Source: Roseovarius sp. SCSIO 43702 (GTDB lineage: Bacteria > Pseudomonadota > Alphaproteobacteria > Rhodobacterales > Rhodobacteraceae). Taken from it: a stretch of 64,000 nt of DNA. Positions 53,454-62,747 of the stretch are shown here, piece by piece (position 1 is the first letter of the stretch; each line of letters opens with the position of its first letter). The translations under genes and the position numbers were made by a program. A model generated the notes under the pieces. The model was not told the DNA's origin. It worked only from the letters and a program-made list of their open reading frames with translations, and searched no databases. Location of the stretch: positions 2,750,501 through 2,814,500 of the forward strand of contig NZ_CP080623.1 in assembly GCF_019599045.1 (NCBI RefSeq), written 5' to 3'.

Positions 53454-55115
53454 ATGCCCGACCGCTTCCGCCTCACGCTGGCCCAGCTCAACGCCACTGT
53501 GGGCGACATCGACGGCAACGCGGCCAAGGTGCGCGCGGCCTGGCGGGAAGGACGCGCGGCGGGCGCCGATCTCGTCGCCCTGCCCGAAATGTTCATTACC
53601 GGCTACAACACGCAGGACCTGGTGATGAAGCCCGCCTTCCATCAGCACGCCATCGCCGCGATCGGGCAACTGGCCCGCGACTGCGCCGATGGCCCCGCCC
53701 TGGCGGTCGGCGGCCCCTGGCTCGAGGGGGCCGAGCTCTTCAACGCCTACTACATCCTCTCGGGCGGCAAGGTGGTGCGGCGTGTGCTCAAGCACCATCT
53801 GCCGAACGAGACCGTCTTCGACGAGGAACGCCTCTATGCGTCCGCCCCCATCGGCGGCCCGTTTGCCCTCGATGGCGTCCGAATCGGCAGCCCGATCTGC
53901 GAGGACGCCTGGCACGAGGACGTGCCCGAGACACTGGCCGAGACCGGCGCCGAGTTCCTGCTCGTTCCCAACGGCTCGCCCTATTATCGCGGCAAGATGG
54001 ACACGCGGCTCAACCTCATGGTCAGCCGGGTGATCGAGACCGGCCTGCCGCTCATCTATCTCAACCTCGTGGGCGGGCAGGACGACCAGGTCTTCGACGG
54101 GGCAAGCTTCGTGCTCAACCCGGGCGGAGAGCTCGCGCTCCAGATGCCCGCCTTCGAGGAGGCGATCGCCCATCTCGACATGCTGCGCGGCGATGACGAT
54201 CGCTGGCGGGCCGACCCCGGCGCCCGCGCGCCCCTGCCCGACGCGTGGGAGGCCGACTATCACGCCATGACGCTCGGCCTGCGGGACTACATGGCCAAGA
54301 CGGGCTTCCAGAAGGTGCTCCTCGGCCTCTCGGGCGGCATCGACAGCGCCATCGTCGCCGTCATCGCCGCCGACGCGCTCGGCCCCGAGAACGTGCGCTG
54401 CGTGATGCTGCCCTCGGAATACACGTCCCGGGCCTCGCTCGACGACGCGAAGGCCGTCGCCGAGAAGCTCGGATGCCGCTACGACTTCGTGCCGATCTCC
54501 GACGCCCGCGCCGCCGTGACCGAGACGCTCGCACCGCTCTTCGGGGGAACGGAGCCGGACCTCACCGAGGAAAACATCCAGTCGCGCCTGCGCGGCCTCA
54601 TGCTCATGGCGCTGAGCAACAAGTTCGGCGAAATGCTCCTGACCACCGGCAACAAGTCCGAGGTGGCGGTGGGCTATGCCACGATCTACGGCGACATGGC
54701 GGGCGGCTACAACCCGATCAAGGATCTCTACAAGACCCGCGTGTTCGAGACCTGCCGCTGGCGCAACGCCAATCACCGCGACTGGATGATGGGGCCCGAG
54801 GGCGAGGTGATCCCCCCTCGCGTCATAGACAAGCCCCCCTCCGCCGAGCTGCGCGCCGACCAGAAGGACAGCGATTCCCTGCCCGACTACCCGGTTCTCG
54901 ACGCGATCCTCCACATCCTCGTGGACCAGGACGGCTCCATCGCCGATTGCGTCGCCGCGGGCTTCGACCGCGATGTCGCGAAACGGGTCGAGCACCTGCT
55001 GTTCATCAGCGAATACAAGCGTTTCCAATCCGCCCCCGGCCCGCGCCTGACGAAACGCGCCTTCTGGCTCGACCGGCGCTACCCGATCGTCAACCGCTGG
55101 CGCGATCCGGGTTGA
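53454..55115 (+). CDS. nadE: Glutamine-dependent NAD+ synthetase
   Basis: The 553-aa enzyme makes NAD+ from nicotinic acid adenine dinucleotide, ATP and glutamine. The N-terminal nitrilase-like glutaminase has Glu45 (LPEMFITGY), Lys113 (VLKHHLPNE) and Cys149 (PICEDAWHED). The C-terminal synthetase has the PP-loop SGGIDS at 293-298. ATG 53454 has GGAG 10 bases upstream; the frame continues upstream without a good start. It is divergent from the MORN gene. Confidence 0.95.
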   Translation: MPDRFRLTLAQLNATVGDIDGNAAKVRAAWREGRAAGADLVALPEMFITGYNTQDLVMKPAFHQHAIAAIGQLARDCADGPALAVGGPWLEGAELFNAYYILSGGKVVRRVLKHHLPNETVFDEERLYASAPIGGPFALDGVRIGSPICEDAWHEDVPETLAETGAEFLLVPNGSPYYRGKMDTRLNLMVSRVIETGLPLIYLNLVGGQDDQVFDGASFVLNPGGELALQMPAFEEAIAHLDMLRGDDDRWRADPGARAPLPDAWEADYHAMTLGLRDYMAKTGFQKVLLGLSGGIDSAIVAVIAADALGPENVRCVMLPSEYTSRASLDDAKAVAEKLGCRYDFVPISDARAAVTETLAPLFGGTEPDLTEENIQSRLRGLMLMALSNKFGEMLLTTGNKSEVAVGYATIYGDMAGGYNPIKDLYKTRVFETCRWRNANHRDWMMGPEGEVIPPRVIDKPPSAELRADQKDSDSLPDYPVLDAILHILVDQDGSIADCVAAGFDRDVAKRVEHLLFISEYKRFQSAPGPRLTKRAFWLDRRYPIVNRWRDPG

Positions 55116-55184
55116 CGCGGGCGAAGGTTGCCGTTCGCGGCTGGGTAAGGCACCTTCGGCCCAGTTCCCGTATCGAGGTGACAC

Positions 55185-56195
55185 ATGTTCCGCATCCTGC
55201 CCCTCCTCACGCAGCTCTCTCTCGTTGCGTTCCTTCTCGTGCTCACCGCGGGACAGGCCGCGGCGCGCTGCGCGGGCACCGACCTGATCAAGGCGATGCC
55301 CGATCACGAGCGCGAGACCCTGCTCGACCGCGCGGGGCGGATGCCCTATCCCGAGGGTCTGCTGTGGCACGCGGTGCGCGGCAACACCCGCATCACGCTC
55401 TTCGGCACCTACCACTTCCGGCATGACCGGACCGACGCTCACCTCGCGGCGCTCGCGCCTTTCATCGACGCGGCCGACAGCGTGTGGCTCGAGGTCTCGA
55501 ACGACGACACGCGTGCGCTCCAGAAACGCATGGCCGAGGATCCCTCGCTCATGTTCCTCACCTCCGGCCCCACCCTCATCGACCTTTTGGGCGACGAAGA
55601 CTGGGAAAAGCTCGCCACCGAATTCCGGGCACGCGGCATCCCGCCCGTCATCGCCAGCCGGTTCAAGCCGATCTGGGCCGCGATGCTGCTGGGCGTCGGC
55701 CCCTGCGAGGCGCAGGCGGGCGTGTTCGAAGCCAAGGGGATCGACGAGTTGATCGGCGCGCGCGCCGCGGCCAACGGCAACCCCAGCCGCTCGCTTGAGG
55801 ACGCGGTCGCGATCCTCGGCCTCCTCGACAGCTTCCCGCAGGAAAAACAGCTCGACATGCTGCGTCTCTTCTTCGATTTCGACGTCGATCCCGACGATCT
55901 TTCCCACACGATGAAGGCGCGCTACCTTGCCGGGCAGACCGCGCTGCTTTGGGAATTCTCGCGCAAGATATCGCTGGAGCATGGCGGCGCCACAGCGGCC
56001 GAGGATTTTGCCACCTTCGAGACGGCGTTTCTCGACGCACGCAACCGCGACTGGGCCTCCCGCATGACACGCAAGGATTTCTCGGGCGACATCTTCATCG
56101 CAGTAGGTGCGGCGCATCTTCCGGGTGATACGGGCGTGCTCAATCTCCTGGCCAACGAAGGGTTCGCGATCACCCGTCTTCCCTTCGCTCCGTGA
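55185..56195 (+). CDS. TraB/GumN family protein
   Basis: The 336-aa protein has a signal peptide (LTQLSLVAFLLVLTAGQAAA) and the GTYH motif (ITLFGTYHFRHD) near residue 75 with GAAHLPGDTGVLNLL near the C-terminus, the conserved elements of the TraB/PrgY/GumN family (Tiki-like metalloprotease fold). It is periplasmic or outer-membrane attached, with unproven activity. Its 3' end overlaps the convergent DUF2161 gene by 26 bp. Confidence 0.88.
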   Translation: MFRILPLLTQLSLVAFLLVLTAGQAAARCAGTDLIKAMPDHERETLLDRAGRMPYPEGLLWHAVRGNTRITLFGTYHFRHDRTDAHLAALAPFIDAADSVWLEVSNDDTRALQKRMAEDPSLMFLTSGPTLIDLLGDEDWEKLATEFRARGIPPVIASRFKPIWAAMLLGVGPCEAQAGVFEAKGIDELIGARAAANGNPSRSLEDAVAILGLLDSFPQEKQLDMLRLFFDFDVDPDDLSHTMKARYLAGQTALLWEFSRKISLEHGGATAAEDFATFETAFLDARNRDWASRMTRKDFSGDIFIAVGAAHLPGDTGVLNLLANEGFAITRLPFAP

Positions 56196-56835
56196 TCGCC
56201 GCGCGACCCTCCTCGGTCAGCGTGTAGATCCCGCGCCGGACCCGCACGAACCAGCCGTAGTGATTGTCGGCCATGATCGCGGTCGCCCGCGCGACACCGA
56301 TCTCGCGCACGATCTGCGCGCCTTGGGCCTCGCCGGCCTCGGCCACGTAGCCTGCCACGCGGATCGCGTCCTGCCGGTAGGCGGTCATCACCTGTCCGCG
56401 CGTGCCACCCTCCGTCGTGTCGCCCTCACGCCGCGCGAATTCCGCGCGCAGCCGGGCGAGCTTGCGGGGCGACTTGCGCGGCTGGAAGGGTGCCGGGTCC
56501 GCATGGACCTCGACCGTGCCGCATGCCGCCACCGTCATCACGCCCAGCCCCAAGCGACGGCAAAGCCCCAGGTTGCCGCGAAAGGCCCGCCACCCCGCGC
56601 GCCCGCTCCAGCGCGGCACCGCGACATAGACCGTATCTGTGACCGCCTGCCGCGCGATGGCCTGTTGCAGCAGGATGAGCGAGAACCCCGTCTTCAGCTC
56701 CACGATGAGCGGCGGCTCATCGCCGCGCATCGCCACCACGTCCGCCGCGCCGATCTCGCCCTTGACCTCGTATCCAAGCCCCTCGAGAAACGCCTTGACC
56801 GGCGGGTAAAGCTCGGTTTCGCGCTCACGTCCCAT
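56170..56835 (-). CDS. DUF2161, PD-(D/E)XK-like family protein
   Basis: The 221-aa protein has a PD-(D/E)XK-type start (LYPPVKAFLEGLGYEVKGEIGAADVVAMRGDEPPLIVELK, seen as Asp at AADVV and Glu-x-Lys in VELKTG) followed by a C-terminal helical region that looks like a winged helix (RGIYTLTEEGRAAI). This fits DUF2161, an uncharacterised nuclease-like family. ATG 56835 is the first start in the conserved region. Role unknown. Confidence 0.83.
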   Translation of the reverse strand: MGRERETELYPPVKAFLEGLGYEVKGEIGAADVVAMRGDEPPLIVELKTGFSLILLQQAIARQAVTDTVYVAVPRWSGRAGWRAFRGNLGLCRRLGLGVMTVAACGTVEVHADPAPFQPRKSPRKLARLRAEFARREGDTTEGGTRGQVMTAYRQDAIRVAGYVAEAGEAQGAQIVREIGVARATAIMADNHYGWFVRVRRGIYTLTEEGRAAITERREDG

Positions 56836-56932
56836 ATGCCCACTCTCGCGCCCCCGGCCCCCCGTGACAAGCCCTCCGCGCTTGCCTATAACGCCGCAAA
56901 ATCGTTTTCCCACGCCAAGGACACATGATCCC

Positions 56933-57856
56933 ATGACCACGCTCGTTTTCGGCCACAAATCCCCCGACACCGACTCCACCGGCTCGCCCATCCTCTGGGC
57001 CTGGTATCTCAGCGAGATCGAGGGCGAGAAGGCCGAGCCGGCCCTCCTGGGAGAGCCCAACACCGAAGCGGCCTTCATGCTGAAATACTGGGATCTGCCC
57101 AAGCCGCAGATCATCTCGGACGTGAAGGACGATCAGCCCTGCGTGATCGTCGACACCAACAATCCCGCCGAGCTGCCCGCGAACATCAACAAGGCCGATA
57201 TCCGCGCCATCATCGACCATCACCGCCTCGTCGGCGGGATCGAGACCCGCGCGCCGCTTTCGATCACCGTGCGCCCCCTGGCCTGCACGGCCACGATCAT
57301 GATCGACCTGATGAACGAAGAGGCCTTCGACAAGATGCCCAAGCGGATGAAGGGTGCCGCGCTCACCTGCATCCTGTCGGATACGCTCGAATTCCGCTCG
57401 CCCACCACGACCCCGCATGACCGCGCCACCGCCGAGCGCCTGGCCAAGGATCTCGATCTCGACATGCACGATTACGCCGCCGAGATGTTCGCCGCCAAGT
57501 CCGACGTGTCGGACTTCTCGGACGCCGAGCTTCTGCGCATGGACAGCAAGGAATTCGAGCTGGGCGACACGAAATTCCGCGTCTCGGTGCTCGAGACCAC
57601 GGCGCCGCGCGTCGTTCTCGAACGCAAGGACGGGCTGGTCGAGGCCATGCAGACCGTCGCCGCCGAGGATGGCGTCGATCAGGTACTGCTCTTCGTCGTC
57701 GACATTCTCAACGAGGAGGCGACGCTTCTCGTCCCGAACGAACTGGTAAAGACCATCGCCGAGAAATCCTTCGACGTCACCGTCGAGGGCGAGACCGTCG
57801 TTCTTCCCGGCGTTATGAGCCGTAAGAAACAGATCATCCCGGTCCTCAAGATGTAA
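56933..57856 (+). CDS. ppaC: Manganese-dependent inorganic pyrophosphatase
   Basis: The 307-aa family II pyrophosphatase (DHH superfamily) hydrolyses PPi. Motifs are FGHKSPDTDS at the N-terminus, VDTNNP, IDHHRL (DHH) and the late PGVMSRKKQIIP with the SRKKQ substrate-binding residues. Start MTTLVFGHK lies at ATG 56933; an earlier frame start at 56864 is not favoured. Confidence 0.94.
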   Translation: MTTLVFGHKSPDTDSTGSPILWAWYLSEIEGEKAEPALLGEPNTEAAFMLKYWDLPKPQIISDVKDDQPCVIVDTNNPAELPANINKADIRAIIDHHRLVGGIETRAPLSITVRPLACTATIMIDLMNEEAFDKMPKRMKGAALTCILSDTLEFRSPTTTPHDRATAERLAKDLDLDMHDYAAEMFAAKSDVSDFSDAELLRMDSKEFELGDTKFRVSVLETTAPRVVLERKDGLVEAMQTVAAEDGVDQVLLFVVDILNEEATLLVPNELVKTIAEKSFDVTVEGETVVLPGVMSRKKQIIPVLKM

Positions 57857-57863
57857 GCGCGGC

Positions 57864-58775
57864 TCAGCCCCGCGCGAGGCACCCGATCGCGTTCGCGACG
57901 ATCCGCGCGGCGGTCAGCGCGGCGATGCCGTTCGGATCGCGCTCCGGCACGAACTCGACCACGTCGAAGCCGACAAGCCGCGCCTGCGCCGTGACCGCGT
58001 GGATCAGGTCCACCACCTGCCAATAGCTCAGCCCTCCGGGGCTGGGCGCCACCACCGCCGGCATGATCGACGGGTCGAGCCCGTCGCAATCGAGCGTGAT
58101 CGCGCAGGCCGCCCCCGGCGCCACGTGCTCCAGCACCGACGCCAGCCCGGCTTGATGCACCTCCCGCGCCATGACGATCCGCGCGCCCCACGCCCGCGCC
58201 TCCTCCACCTCGCGCGCGCGGGCCGAGCCGATGCCACGCATCCCCACCTGCACGATCCGCTCCACGTGGCCCATCTCCGACGCGCGCCGCATGGTGCTCG
58301 AGAACCCCATCGGCTCGCCGAACCGCTCCTCGCGCCAGTCGATATGGGCGTCGATCTGGATCACCGTCAGCGGCCCGCACGCGGCCAGCCCCTTGAAGAA
58401 CGGGATCGGCACCGAATCGTCGCCACCAAGCAGGATCGGCACCGCCCCGCGCCCGGCGACCGCTTCGGTCGCCTCCCGGATCATCCGCCGGTTTCCCGGC
58501 CCGTCCTGCGGCACCGTCGCGAGGTTGCCCGCATCCGCGACGGCGATCCGGCCCTCCCCGTCGAACGGCCCGCCCAGGTCGAAATCCCAATGGTCGGTCC
58601 AGCCCGCATCCACCGCCAGCGCGCGGCGCAGCGCGTCCGGCGCACCGGCATATACCCCGTTGTCGATACCCTTGTAGGGCGTGCCATGCGGCGCACCGAA
58701 GATCACCACGTCCGCCGCGCCCGGATCGACATCTGGGCGCGCGCCCATGAAGGGTTGTCCTGCCGCTCGAAACAT
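57864..58775 (-). CDS. Ureohydrolase (agmatinase/arginase family) with altered metal ligand
   Basis: The 303-aa enzyme belongs to the arginase/agmatinase fold, with PHGTPYKGIDNGVYAGAPDALR, DAHIDW and LDCDGLDPSIMP as metal-binding blocks. The block that is normally GGDHS reads GGDDS (ILLGGDDSVPIPF), so one His ligand is Asp. It should cleave a guanidino or ureido compound, as agmatinase or a relative does, but the His-to-Asp change means substrate and metal cannot be assumed. It is last in a minus-strand group with the transporter and mnmD. Confidence 0.85.
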   Translation of the reverse strand: MFRAAGQPFMGARPDVDPGAADVVIFGAPHGTPYKGIDNGVYAGAPDALRRALAVDAGWTDHWDFDLGGPFDGEGRIAVADAGNLATVPQDGPGNRRMIREATEAVAGRGAVPILLGGDDSVPIPFFKGLAACGPLTVIQIDAHIDWREERFGEPMGFSSTMRRASEMGHVERIVQVGMRGIGSARAREVEEARAWGARIVMAREVHQAGLASVLEHVAPGAACAITLDCDGLDPSIMPAVVAPSPGGLSYWQVVDLIHAVTAQARLVGFDVVEFVPERDPNGIAALTAARIVANAIGCLARG

Positions 58776-58791
58776 TCCACGTCCTCCCCTG

Positions 58792-59658
58792 CTACGCCGC
58801 CACGCGCGCGCGCCAGAGCGTGAAAAGCCCCGCGCTCACCACGATGGCGGCGCCGAGCAACACGTTCGCCTCGAGCGTCTCGCCGAAGACGAAGAGGCCC
58901 AGCATGCTCCCGAAGACAAGCTGGAAATAGGCGAAGGGCTGCACCGCGCTCGCCTCCGCCACCTCGTAGCACTTGATGAGCGTGAAATGCCCCAGCACTC
59001 CCGTCACGCAAAGCGCCCCCATCCACGCCCAGTCGACCGGCACCATCGGCTCCCAGAACCACACGCCGACGGCCGTCATTCCCAGCGATCCGACCGTCCC
59101 CGTCCAGAAGAACGAGGTCGAGGCCCGGTCCCGCCGCGACGCGTAGCGCGTGAGCAGACCGTAAAGCGCGAACATGAACGCCGCCATCAGCGGCACCACG
59201 GCTGCGGGGTTGAAGACGCCCAGGCCGGGCTTGAGGATGATGAGGATACCGATGAACCCCACCCCGATCGCGGCCCAGCGCCGCCACCCCACGTATTCGC
59301 CCAGCACCGGCCCCGACAGTGCGGCCACGAGAAGCGGATAGGAGGCAAAGACCGCATGGGCCTCGATCAGGCCCAACAGGGTAAAGCCGTAGACAGCGAC
59401 ACAGATCTCCGAGACGAGAAGCAGCGCGCGGAGCGTCTGCACGACGGGCTGTTCGGTCCGCGCGGCGGCCCGCAGGCCACCGGCCTGCCGCGAGGCGATG
59501 GTCATCACGAAGGCCGCGAAGAACCAGTAGCGGATCATCACCACCATGTAGACGTTGTATTCGCTCGCGAGATGTTTCGAGATGCCGTCCTGCACGGCAA
59601 AGACGAAGGTGGTCGCCACCATGAGCAGGATGCCGAGGCGCACGTTCTGTTCGGTCAT
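58792..59658 (-). CDS. EamA/DMT-family transporter
   Basis: The 288-aa protein has about ten helices in two EamA repeats (first repeat from residue 8, LGILLMVATTFVFAVQDGISKHLA; second from about 150). The start overlaps the mnmD stop codon (ATGA). It lies 16 bp before the ureohydrolase gene. Substrate export is inferred from family; a link to the ureohydrolase product is possible. Confidence 0.86.
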   Translation of the reverse strand: MTEQNVRLGILLMVATTFVFAVQDGISKHLASEYNVYMVVMIRYWFFAAFVMTIASRQAGGLRAAARTEQPVVQTLRALLLVSEICVAVYGFTLLGLIEAHAVFASYPLLVAALSGPVLGEYVGWRRWAAIGVGFIGILIILKPGLGVFNPAAVVPLMAAFMFALYGLLTRYASRRDRASTSFFWTGTVGSLGMTAVGVWFWEPMVPVDWAWMGALCVTGVLGHFTLIKCYEVAEASAVQPFAYFQLVFGSMLGLFVFGETLEANVLLGAAIVVSAGLFTLWRARVAA

Positions 59659-60335
59659 CTCGCCACCTTTCGCGCGGTCGTCATGTGCCGCTTGCGCCCG
59701 TAGCCCGGCACCCGCGCCACGTCAAACCCGGCCTCGGCAAGATTGCGCCGCACGAAGCCCGCCGCCGTATAGGTCGCCACCGTTCCATCCGGCGCGGTAT
59801 GGCGCCCGACCTCGGCCAGCAGGTCCGCATCCCAGAGCTCGGGATTCTTCGCAGGTGAAAACCCGTCGAGGAACCACGCATCCGCCATGCCGTCCCATGC
59901 CGGCAGCGTCTCGCGCGCGTCGCCCTCGATGACGCGAAGGTGCAGGTTGCCGGGCAGCACAAGCTCGCGCCGACCCTCGCGCCACGGACCGGTCAGCGCA
60001 TCGGCGATCCCCGCCACCTCGGGAAAGGCCGCCAGGGCGCGCGCCATGTCCTCCGCCGCCATCGGATACGCCTCGAACGAGGTCATGTGGACCGCGCAAC
60101 CTCCGCCCATCGCCGCGCAGTCCAGCGCGAGCGTGAGCGCATTGAGCCCGGTTCCGAAACCCAGTTCCGCCACCCGGAACCCCTCGCCCAGCCGCCCGGG
60201 CAGGCCGTTGCCCGCAAGGAATACGTGCCGGGTCTCCGCCAGCCCGTTCTCGAGGCTGAAATACGGATCGTCGAACCGGGTCGAGACCGGCACGCCGCCG
60301 TCGCGCCATTCAAGTCCGGCCGTCTGGCCCCGCAT
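59655..60335 (-). CDS. mnmD: tRNA 5-methylaminomethyl-2-thiouridine methyltransferase (MnmD)
   Basis: The 226-aa SAM-dependent enzyme adds the last methyl of mnm5s2U34 in tRNA wobble bases. The SAM site is VAELGFGTGLN, with the family marks DPYFSLENGLAETRHVFL at the start and WFLDGFSPAKNPELW in the core. It corresponds to the N-terminal domain of E. coli MnmC. The FAD domain is encoded by the divergent gene 65 bp away. ATG 60335 has AGAGGA upstream. Confidence 0.92.
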   Translation of the reverse strand: MRGQTAGLEWRDGGVPVSTRFDDPYFSLENGLAETRHVFLAGNGLPGRLGEGFRVAELGFGTGLNALTLALDCAAMGGGCAVHMTSFEAYPMAAEDMARALAAFPEVAGIADALTGPWREGRRELVLPGNLHLRVIEGDARETLPAWDGMADAWFLDGFSPAKNPELWDADLLAEVGRHTAPDGTVATYTAAGFVRRNLAEAGFDVARVPGYGRKRHMTTARKVAR

Positions 60336-60400
60336 GGCCTCATCCTCTAAGAAGGTGGTCACATCGCGGCGGACCATGCAAGGAGGGGCGGGGATTGGCA

Positions 60401-61432
60401 ATGGTGGACGTGACCGTGCGCGGCGCCGGCATCTTCGGTCTCTCGATCGCGTGGACCTGCCTCGCGCGCGGTGCGCGGGTGCGCGTGGTCGACCCGCACG
60501 GCCCCGGCGCGGGCGCCTCGGGGGGGCTCGTGGGCGCACTTGCCCCGCATGTCCCCGAGAACTGGAACGACAAGAAACGGTTTCAGCTCGAAAGCCTGCT
60601 CATGGCCGAACCCTTCTGGCGCGCGGTCGAGGCCACCGGCGGTGTCGATCCCGGCTACGCGCGGCTTGGCCGGGTTCAGCCCGTGGCGGACGACGCGGCT
60701 CTCGCCTTGGCCCATCGCCGGGCCGGGACGGCGCGCGATCTCTGGGGCGATGCGGCCACCTGGTCCGTCCTCCCCGAGGCCGGGGTTCCCTGGGCGCCCC
60801 GCTCGCCCACCGGCATGGTCATCCTCGACACGCTGAGCGCCCGGCTCCACCCGCGCCGGGCCTGCGCCGCGCTGGCCGCCGCCATCCGCGCCCGCGGCGG
60901 AGAGATCGCGGCCGAGGCCCCCGACCGGGGCCGTGTGATCCACGCCACCGGTATCGCCGATCTCGAGGCGCTCTCGGTCCATTTCGGCAAGACGGTCGGC
61001 AGCGCGGTCAAGGGACAGGGCGCGCTTCTCCATTTCGACGCGCGCGACCGGCCACAGCTTTTCGCGGACGGGCTGCACATCGTCCCGCACGCCGACGGCA
61101 CCACCGCGATCGGCTCCACCTCGGAACGCGATTTCGACGATGCGCACGCGACCGACGCGCAGCTTGACGAGCTGATCGACCGCGCCATGCAGGCGGTCCC
61201 GATCCTGCACGGCGCCCGCGTGGTGGAACGCTGGGCCGGCCTGCGGCCGCGCTCCCGCTCGCGGGCGCCGATGCTCGGGCCGCACCCCCTCCACCCGGGT
61301 CAGTTCATCGCCAATGGCGGCTTCAAGATCGGCTTCGGCATGGCCCCCAAGGTGGCCGAGACCATGGCGACGCTCGTGCTTGACGACCGCGACACCATAC
61401 CCGAAGCTTTCCGCCCGGAGGTGTCGCTATGA
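60401..61432 (+). CDS. FAD-dependent oxidoreductase, probable MnmC C-terminal-type partner
   Basis: The 343-aa protein has the FAD site GAGIFGLSIAWTCLARGARV and the DAO fold, with IANGGFKIGFGMAP near the C-terminus. It resembles the FAD domain of MnmC, which removes the carboxymethyl group from cmnm5s2U so that MnmD can methylate. Here the two activities are in separate divergent genes. Other DAO functions such as glycine oxidase are possible. ATG 60401 is listed; TTG 60395 has better spacing to AGGAGGGG. It overlaps the next gene by ATGA. Confidence 0.82.
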   Translation: MVDVTVRGAGIFGLSIAWTCLARGARVRVVDPHGPGAGASGGLVGALAPHVPENWNDKKRFQLESLLMAEPFWRAVEATGGVDPGYARLGRVQPVADDAALALAHRRAGTARDLWGDAATWSVLPEAGVPWAPRSPTGMVILDTLSARLHPRRACAALAAAIRARGGEIAAEAPDRGRVIHATGIADLEALSVHFGKTVGSAVKGQGALLHFDARDRPQLFADGLHIVPHADGTTAIGSTSERDFDDAHATDAQLDELIDRAMQAVPILHGARVVERWAGLRPRSRSRAPMLGPHPLHPGQFIANGGFKIGFGMAPKVAETMATLVLDDRDTIPEAFRPEVSL

Positions 61433-61926
61433 CCCCGCTCGACCTTGTTCTGACCCCGCGCGGCCTGCGCTTTCTCGGGCGGCTCTATCCCTGCACTATC
61501 GGCGCGGGCGGCATTGCCCGCGACAAGCGCGAGGGCGACATGGCCACGCCCGTGGGCGTTCATCACATCACCGGAATGTTCTATCGCCCCGACCGCATGG
61601 CGCCGCCCGCCCCCTGGGCCGAGCCGATCCACCCCCGCGACATCTGGTCCGACGACAGCGACGATCCGGCCTACAACCACCTCGCACGCGCGCCGCATGC
61701 TTACGGTCACGAGGTCATGCGCCGCGCCGATCCGATGTATGATCTCGTCCTCGCGACCGACTGGAACTGGCCCGACGCGGTGCCGGGGCGTGGCTCGTGC
61801 ATCTTCGTGCATCAATGGCGGCGACCCGGCTATCCGACCGCCGGCTGCGTCGGCCTGAGGCGCGACCACCTGCACGACATCGCCGCGCGGATCACGCCCG
61901 GCACCCGCCTCATCGTGCGCGGCTGA
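61429..61926 (+). CDS. L,D-transpeptidase family protein (YkuD)
   Basis: The 165-aa protein has a YkuD-type catalytic region with His128 (IFVHQWRRPGYPTAGCVGL), Gly139 and Cys140 in the order H-x8-T-x-G-C. The typical signal peptide is lacking at the chosen start, so it may be cytoplasmic or the start may be further upstream. It is coupled by ATGA to the FAD gene. Members cross-link peptidoglycan or have other unknown amide-bond activity. Confidence 0.82.
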   Translation: MTPLDLVLTPRGLRFLGRLYPCTIGAGGIARDKREGDMATPVGVHHITGMFYRPDRMAPPAPWAEPIHPRDIWSDDSDDPAYNHLARAPHAYGHEVMRRADPMYDLVLATDWNWPDAVPGRGSCIFVHQWRRPGYPTAGCVGLRRDHLHDIAARITPGTRLIVRG

Positions 61927-61930
61927 GGCA

Positions 61931-62587
61931 TCACCCCTCCGCCGGGCGCTCCCCGAATATGGCCGACCCCACGCGCACATGCGTCGCACCGAGCGCGATC
62001 GCGCGCTCGAAATCGCCGCTCATGCCCATCGACAGGCCCTTGAGCCCGTTGCGCGCCGCGATCTTGGCCAGAAGCGCGAAATGCAGGCTCGGCTCCTCGT
62101 CCACGGGCGGGATGCACATGAGCCCCTTCACCGGCAGATCGAGCTCCCGGCATTCCTCGATGAACCCATCCGCGTCGTCCGGCAGGACACCGGCCTTCTG
62201 CTCCTCCTCTCCGGTGTTCACCTGGACGAAAAGATCGGGGCAATGCCCCTCTTCCTGGGCGATCCGGGCGATGGTCCGGGCCAGCTTGGGACGATCGACC
62301 GAGTGGATCGCCTGGGCAAGCTCCATCGCCTGCCGCACCTTGTTGGTCTGCAGGGGCCCGATGATATGAAGCTCGATCCCCTCGAACCGCTCGCGGAATC
62401 CCGGCCACTTCGCCGCCGCCTCCTGCACGCGATTCTCGCCGAAGATGCGATGGCCTTCTTCGAGAACGGCCTCGACCCGCGCGTCGGGCTGCTTCTTCGA
62501 CACGGCGATCAGGGACACTTCCCCCGCGTCGCGGCCGGCCTCGCGGGCGGCGTCCGCGATCTTCGTTCTGATGTCGCTCAATCCCAT
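61931..62587 (-). CDS. YggS-family pyridoxal phosphate homeostasis protein
   Basis: The 218-aa PLP-binding TIM barrel has the lysine at SLIAVSKKQP (Lys31), the DLFVQVNTGEEEQKAG block and the late HVRVGSAIFGERP. It keeps free PLP and amino-acid levels in balance. ATG 62587 with GAAAAGGGGGCC upstream is preferred to ATG 62611. It is convergent with the L,D-transpeptidase gene, 4 bp apart. Confidence 0.92.
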   Translation of the reverse strand: MGLSDIRTKIADAAREAGRDAGEVSLIAVSKKQPDARVEAVLEEGHRIFGENRVQEAAAKWPGFRERFEGIELHIIGPLQTNKVRQAMELAQAIHSVDRPKLARTIARIAQEEGHCPDLFVQVNTGEEEQKAGVLPDDADGFIEECRELDLPVKGLMCIPPVDEEPSLHFALLAKIAARNGLKGLSMGMSGDFERAIALGATHVRVGSAIFGERPAEG

Positions 62588-62747
62588 CCTGGCCCCCTTT
62601 TCTCGCTCCATGCCTCGCGGCTCAATCTGGCGCGAAGCCGACCTTGTTGCAACGTCCCATTCCCCGAACGAGGCCCCCCTGCATTAACGCCTTGCCCCAT
62701 GCGGCGCCGCCCGGTAGTAGAAGGGAAAGGCTAAAGCGGACGACCAC

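Noticed and set aside
53175..56117. Minus-strand open frame of 980 codons across nadE and the TraB gene
   Set aside because: It is antisense to nadE and the TraB/GumN gene, which have intact family motifs; its product matches no family.
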